Assembly (NCBI RefSeq): GCF_964656455.1
Contig: NC_135712.1
Span: 97,998,294-98,062,293, forward strand
Direction of reading: 5' to 3'
Length of the DNA: 64,000 bases
Source: Halichoerus grypus
Lineage: Eukaryota; Chordata; Mammalia; Carnivora; Phocidae
Every line of letters starts with the position of its first letter. The first letter of the stretch is position 1. The position numbers and the translations under genes are program-made. The notes beneath the pieces were generated by a model. The model had not been told where the DNA came from and did no database searches. It saw nothing but the letters and a program-made list of their open reading frames with translations. Shown in pieces: positions 60,301 to 64,000 of the stretch.

Positions 60301-61149
60301 AGCAACTTCTTCCTAGAAACATCGCCAAAGGCAAGGGAAGCAAGGGCAAAAATGAACTATTGGGACTTCATCAAGATAAAAAGCTTTTGCAAAGCAAAGG
60401 AAACAGTCAACAAAACCAAAAGACAACTGACAGAATGGGAGAAGATATTTGCAAATGACATATCAGATAAAGGGCTAGTATCCAAAATCTATAAAGAACT
60501 CATCAAACTCAACACCAGAAGAACAAAGAATCCAATCAAGAAATGGGCAGAAGACATGAACAGACATTTTTCCAAAGAAGACATCCAAATGGCCAACAGA
60601 CACATGAAAAAGTGTTCAATATCGCTCGGCATAAGGGAAATCCAAATCAAAACCTCAATGAGATACCACCTCACACCAGTCAGAATGGCTAAAATTAACA
60701 AGTCAGGAAATGACAGATGTTGGCGAGGATGCGGAGAAAGGGGAACCCTCCTACACTGTTGGTGGGAATGCAAGCTGGTGCAGCCACTCTGGAAAACAGT
60801 ATGGAGGTTCCTCAAAAAGTTGAAAATAGAGCTACCATATGATCCAGCAATTGCACTACTGGGTATTTACCCCAAAGATACAAAAGTAGGGACCCGAAAG
60901 GCTACGTGCACCCCGATGTTTATAGCAGCAATGTCCACAATAGCCAAACTGTGGAAAGAGCCAAGATGTCCATCAACAGATGAATGGATAAAGAAGATGT
61001 GGTATATATATACAATGGAATATTATGCAGCCATCAAAAGGAATGAGATCTTGCCATTTGCAGCGACATGGATGGAACTGGAGGGTATTATGCTGAGCGA
61101 AATAAGTCAAACAGAGAAAGACATGTATCATATGACCTCACTGATATGA
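57335..61149 (+). pseudogene. LINE-1 ORF2 protein (endonuclease/reverse transcriptase), one frameshift
   Basis: From ATG at 57335 the frame runs 702 codons to 59443; from about 59360 the true reading continues one frame over to a stop at 61149, giving about 1271 residues if joined. Visible in order: AP-like endonuclease with [28 protein letters not shown] and SDH (58013-58021); reverse transcriptase with [12 protein letters not shown] and [11 protein letters not shown] blocks and the FADD active site (59428-59439); and the C-terminal Cys/His cluster [18 protein letters not shown]. Comparison with the other L1 shows one base missing within the Ala-Thr-Ala-Ile-Arg stretch, just before FADD. No other stop or shift was noticed, so the loss of function appears to rest on one base. 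Confidence 0.93.
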
Positions 61150-61614
61150 GGAATTCTTAATCTCAGGAAACAAACTGAGGGTTGCTGGAGTGGGGGGTGG
61201 GGTGGGAGGGATGGGGTGACTGGGTGATGGACACTGGGGAGGGTATGTGTTCTGATAAGCGCTGTGAATTGTGCAAGACTGTTGAATCTCAGATCTGTAC
61301 TTCTGAAACAAATAATGCAATATATGTTAAGAAAGAAAAAAAGAAGAAGAAGAATGTAGCAGGAGGGGAAGAATGAAGGGGGGGAAATCGAAGGGGGAGA
61401 AGAACCATGAGAAACAATGGACTCTGAAAAACAAACTGAGGGTTCTAGAGGGGAGGGGGGTGGGAGGATGGGTTAGCCTGGTGATGGGTATTGAGGAGGG
61501 CACGCTCTGCATGGAGCACTGGGTGTTATGCACAAACAATGAATCATGGAACACTATATCTAAAACTAATGATGTAATGTATGGGGATTAACATAACAAT
61601 AAAAAAATTAAAAA
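61150..61614 (+). other. LINE-1 3'UTR with two related halves
   Basis: After the ORF2 stop, two stretches resemble each other: 61160-61330 and 61410-61600. Both contain the words aaacaaactgagggtt, a run of G with scattered T, ggtgatgg, and end in AAACAAATAAT- or AAACTAATGAT-like text. A purine-rich spacer (61331-61405) lies between. The end has an aataaaaaaatt tail. The second half is the type seen at the ends of the copies at 20159 and 23711. Confidence 0.7.
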
Positions 61615-61629
61615 AAAATGTATTCTTAA

Positions 61630-62230
61630 AATATTTTAGATTCAATAGAAACCATATTACTCTAATATCATTTTTCTAAAGTAATTTTTTTTAGTCTCAA
61701 GATTCAGCATATTTTAGAAATAACTTTCTTTGGTTAACAAGTCAAGACACTATTTGAACATTTATATAAAAAGTTGCCTTATCTCTGTATTTTACAAATC
61801 CTATGTAAATGGGGCACAGTAGCAAGGCCACTTTTATAGTAGTAAATCAAATACTCATAAATTTGTATCATTTTCCAAGTATATTCAGTTACCTTTAAAA
61901 TATCACTGGATGAATACTATAAAAAATTTAAAATAAAATAAAGTAAACTTCAGCAGTATTTTTTAAAGGTTGTGAGTGTTCAACAAACTGGAAATAACTG
62001 TCCAGCAAAATATTGCAGACATTATTTATGTATGTATAAATACTTTAATGACGAAATGTTGGCCATTGTATACTTTGTACAGGACTGTTCCTTTGGTATT
62101 GAAGGGATAGGATTTGTAACCAAGTGAAGAACCAGTACTAAATATCACCAACAAGAGGAGCAAGGTATAGAACATAATGTAATACGGAAGTTGTACTAAA
62201 CAAGAAAATATTAAATTTGTGGTTAACTTT
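61630..62230. other. AT-rich DNA between the young L1 and the U6 copy
   Basis: This is unmodified flank of the L1 insertion; the small minus-strand frame starting at 62265 overlaps the U6 copy and is chance. Confidence 0.5.
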
Positions 62231-62234
62231 TTAA

Positions 62235-62337
62235 AATATTTTATGTTTAAACACTTGGATGTCATCCTTGTGCAGGGACCATGCCAATCTTCTCCGCATT
62301 GTTCCTATTTTAGTATATGCGCTGCCAAAGCAAACAC
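62235..62337 (-). pseudogene. RNU6: U6 spliceosomal snRNA pseudogene
   Basis: The minus strand follows U6 nearly end to end: a start like GTGTTTGCTTTGGCAGC, then ATATACTAAAAT, GGAGAAGATTGGCATGG, CCTGCACAAGGATGACA and an AT-rich end. The ACAGAGA box is altered to gcggaga, and the 3' part (TTCGTGAAGCG in U6) is replaced by diverged sequence. With these changes in the catalytic box it should not work in splicing. U6 copies of this kind are usually made by the LINE-1 machinery. Confidence 0.88.
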
Positions 62338-62823
62338 ACATGTTTAGACACTTGAGAAACCAGATTATAAGCTAAAATTTAAGAGTAAGAAAAGTTAGAT
62401 GGTGAAATTGGAGTGGTCTAGCATATTTTCCTCTCCTGAAAAGAAATATAAATTATGTAAATAATTTTATCCTATCCATCCTAGTGAATGATATTTTAAT
62501 TATGAGCTATATATGCCTCAAAAAATAATAAAATTATAAACTCTGAATAAAAAGGAAAATACTAGATATGGAAATAAATTATTTTAAAATCCCAAGGAGC
62601 CACAGATAGGTTTACTTAGAAGAGGAAAATGTAATGGTCATAATGGTTATTATTTATATTATGTCAATATTTTGCTTTATCTTAGGTTTAATTCTGATAC
62701 AAATGCCAAGGTTTAGGACACTCAGTTCTTATGGGACTCAGCATTCCTTATCACTTCTGTCCTGAAACAAATTAACTGTGTGAGTTTTAGAATATTAGTG
62801 TATATTTCCATATAAGAATTCTT

Positions 62824-63007
62824 TTATAATAAGATTCTATTTATTTGTCAGAGACAGAGAGAGCACAAACAGGGGGAGCAGGACAGGGAGAAGCAGACGT
62901 CCTGCTGAGCAGGGAGCCCAATGCGGGGCTCAATCCCAGGACCCTGGGATCATTACCTGAGCCGAAGGCAGACGCTTAACCGACTGAGCCACCCAGGCGC
63001 CCCTCTG
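62824..63007 (-). mobile_element. Can-SINE with 13-bp TSD
   Basis: Body with ggagccacc-type head on the plus strand (ccacccaggcgcccc near 63000). Duplication tataagaattctt at 62811 and 63008. Confidence 0.95.
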
Positions 63008-63798
63008 TATAAGAATTCTTAAATATATATAAATATCTGGAAATTTTCAATAATGATAATTACTGATAGTTTTAATTTTATCTGGATCAGTTTACTGTGG
63101 ATCAATATTACAGTCCAATGATTATGAACATAACTAAAGTTTATAGCCAATCTAAAGAAAATGTATGTTATTAAAATATTTTTAAAATATCAGGCGATAG
63201 AGAAAAGTATAACCTGCCATCTTTCCACCTTGAGATACTCACTTTTCACATATTAATGAATATCCTGCTGGGCAATTAATTGTAAATACATGCAATTGCC
63301 TACTCATTTAGTTGTTTGTTTGTTTTTACAACGATTGGACTGCGCTACATACATGATTTTATTTTACTTTTTTTCTCACTTAAAATAGTGGAGTGTTATT
63401 TCCGGGGCAATAATATACTAGTCAGTAAAGAAGATCTTCAATTGCCCATTTACTGTTGATATTTTAATACCTAGCCTGAAAATTCATGGAAAGTAGTGTG
63501 ATATGTTGTTGGGGAAATGGACTTGTATTTATGATGGCTCAATCCTTAGCAAAAGCTGTGCTGGAAAAAGTACTATTTAGGAAGGATGACATGAAGAAAA
63601 CACAGCTGTCCTTGTGAGATTTCTAGAAGATGTTCTTTGGATTTAGCCAGAATACCAGAGTGCTCCTTAGGTTATATGTGGTTCAGAATTTGCTGAACTC
63701 TACTTCCACATAATGTTTCAAACAATGATGCTTTGATGTCTCCATTGTATTTTCTACAGACTTGTCATTAAAAATAATCCTTTATTTGTTTCACATAG

Positions 63799-63991
63799 TT
63801 TTTTTTTAAAAGATTTTTATTTATTTATTTGAGAGAGAGAATGAGAGAGAGCATGAGAAGGGAGAGGGTTAGAGGGAGAAGCAGACTCCCTGCTGAGCAG
63901 GGAGCCCGATGTAGGACTCGATCCTGGGACTCCAGGATCATGACCTGAGCCAAATGCAGTCGCTTAACCAACTGAGCCACCCAGGCGCCCC
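63799..63991 (-). mobile_element. Can-SINE at the window edge
   Basis: Poly-T side to head (ccacccaggcgcccc). The word aatccttta follows the head at the very end and also starts at 63776 before the poly-T, so the target duplication runs off the window. Confidence 0.94.
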
Positions 63992-64000
63992 AATCCTTTA

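Larger units (their letters stand above)
54846..61614 (+). mobile_element. Full-length LINE-1, young, with 15-bp target-site duplication
   Basis: A complete L1: 5'UTR, ORF1, ORF2, 3'UTR and A-rich tail. The 15-base duplication aaaatgtattcttaa flanks it at 54831-54845 and 61615-61629 with no mismatch, which marks a fairly recent insertion. ORF1 is intact, and ORF2 has a single one-base deletion near 59360. The element is 6769 bp, normal for a mammalian L1. Unlike the copy at 23.7-30.1 kb, no SINE has landed in it. Confidence 0.96.

Overview
The window is nuclear DNA from a carnivoran, most likely a non-canid caniform (the bear, mustelid and seal side). The main evidence is at least 18 tRNA-Lys-derived Can-SINEs carrying the GCGCCTGGGTGGCTCAG head and a CT-rich, A-rich tail, plus two long carnivore-type LINE-1 elements. 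None of the SINEs has the head typical of the young dog-specific subfamily. The DNA is AT-rich. I find no intact host protein-coding gene; almost all long open frames belong to LINE-1 or are chance frames.

Layout. 1-8.7 kb: ancient repeats (L2, MIR, a MaLR-type LTR) in otherwise unremarkable AT-rich DNA. 8.7-18.5 kb: a cluster of Can-SINEs, most with clear target-site duplications (TSDs), a 5'-truncated L1, an MLT1-type LTR split by an L1 tail, old L1 pieces and a small unexplained GC-rich block. 19-22 kb: two L1 tails, one of them internally inverted, and a 568-bp solo LTR with a 5-bp TSD. 23.7-30.1 kb: a full-length but heavily broken L1 on the minus strand, hit by two later SINEs. 31-34.7 kb: MER20, MER5A, MIR and SINE copies.

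35.1-45.0 kb: the most interesting region. Seven diverged exons on the plus strand spell the N-terminal (isomaltase-side) half of a sucrase-isomaltase/maltase-glucoamylase family protein: a trefoil domain followed by parts of a GH31 glycosidase. Many splice sites are still visible, but stops, frameshifts, a dead donor and lost exons show a pseudogene. In the gap left by lost exons lies a minus-strand processed pseudogene of the Rho-family GTPase RND2, itself split by a Can-SINE. 45-54.8 kb: MER20, MIR, L1 tails, an old L1 fragment and possibly one more glycosidase exon.

54.8-61.6 kb: a full-length 6.77-kb L1 on the plus strand with a perfect 15-bp TSD, an intact ORF1 and an ORF2 broken by one single-base deletion. 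61.6-64 kb: a U6 snRNA pseudogene and two more SINEs.

No CRISPR array, operon, prokaryotic feature or plainly new functional system is visible. The window reads as layered retrotransposition over the remains of a digestive-enzyme gene.
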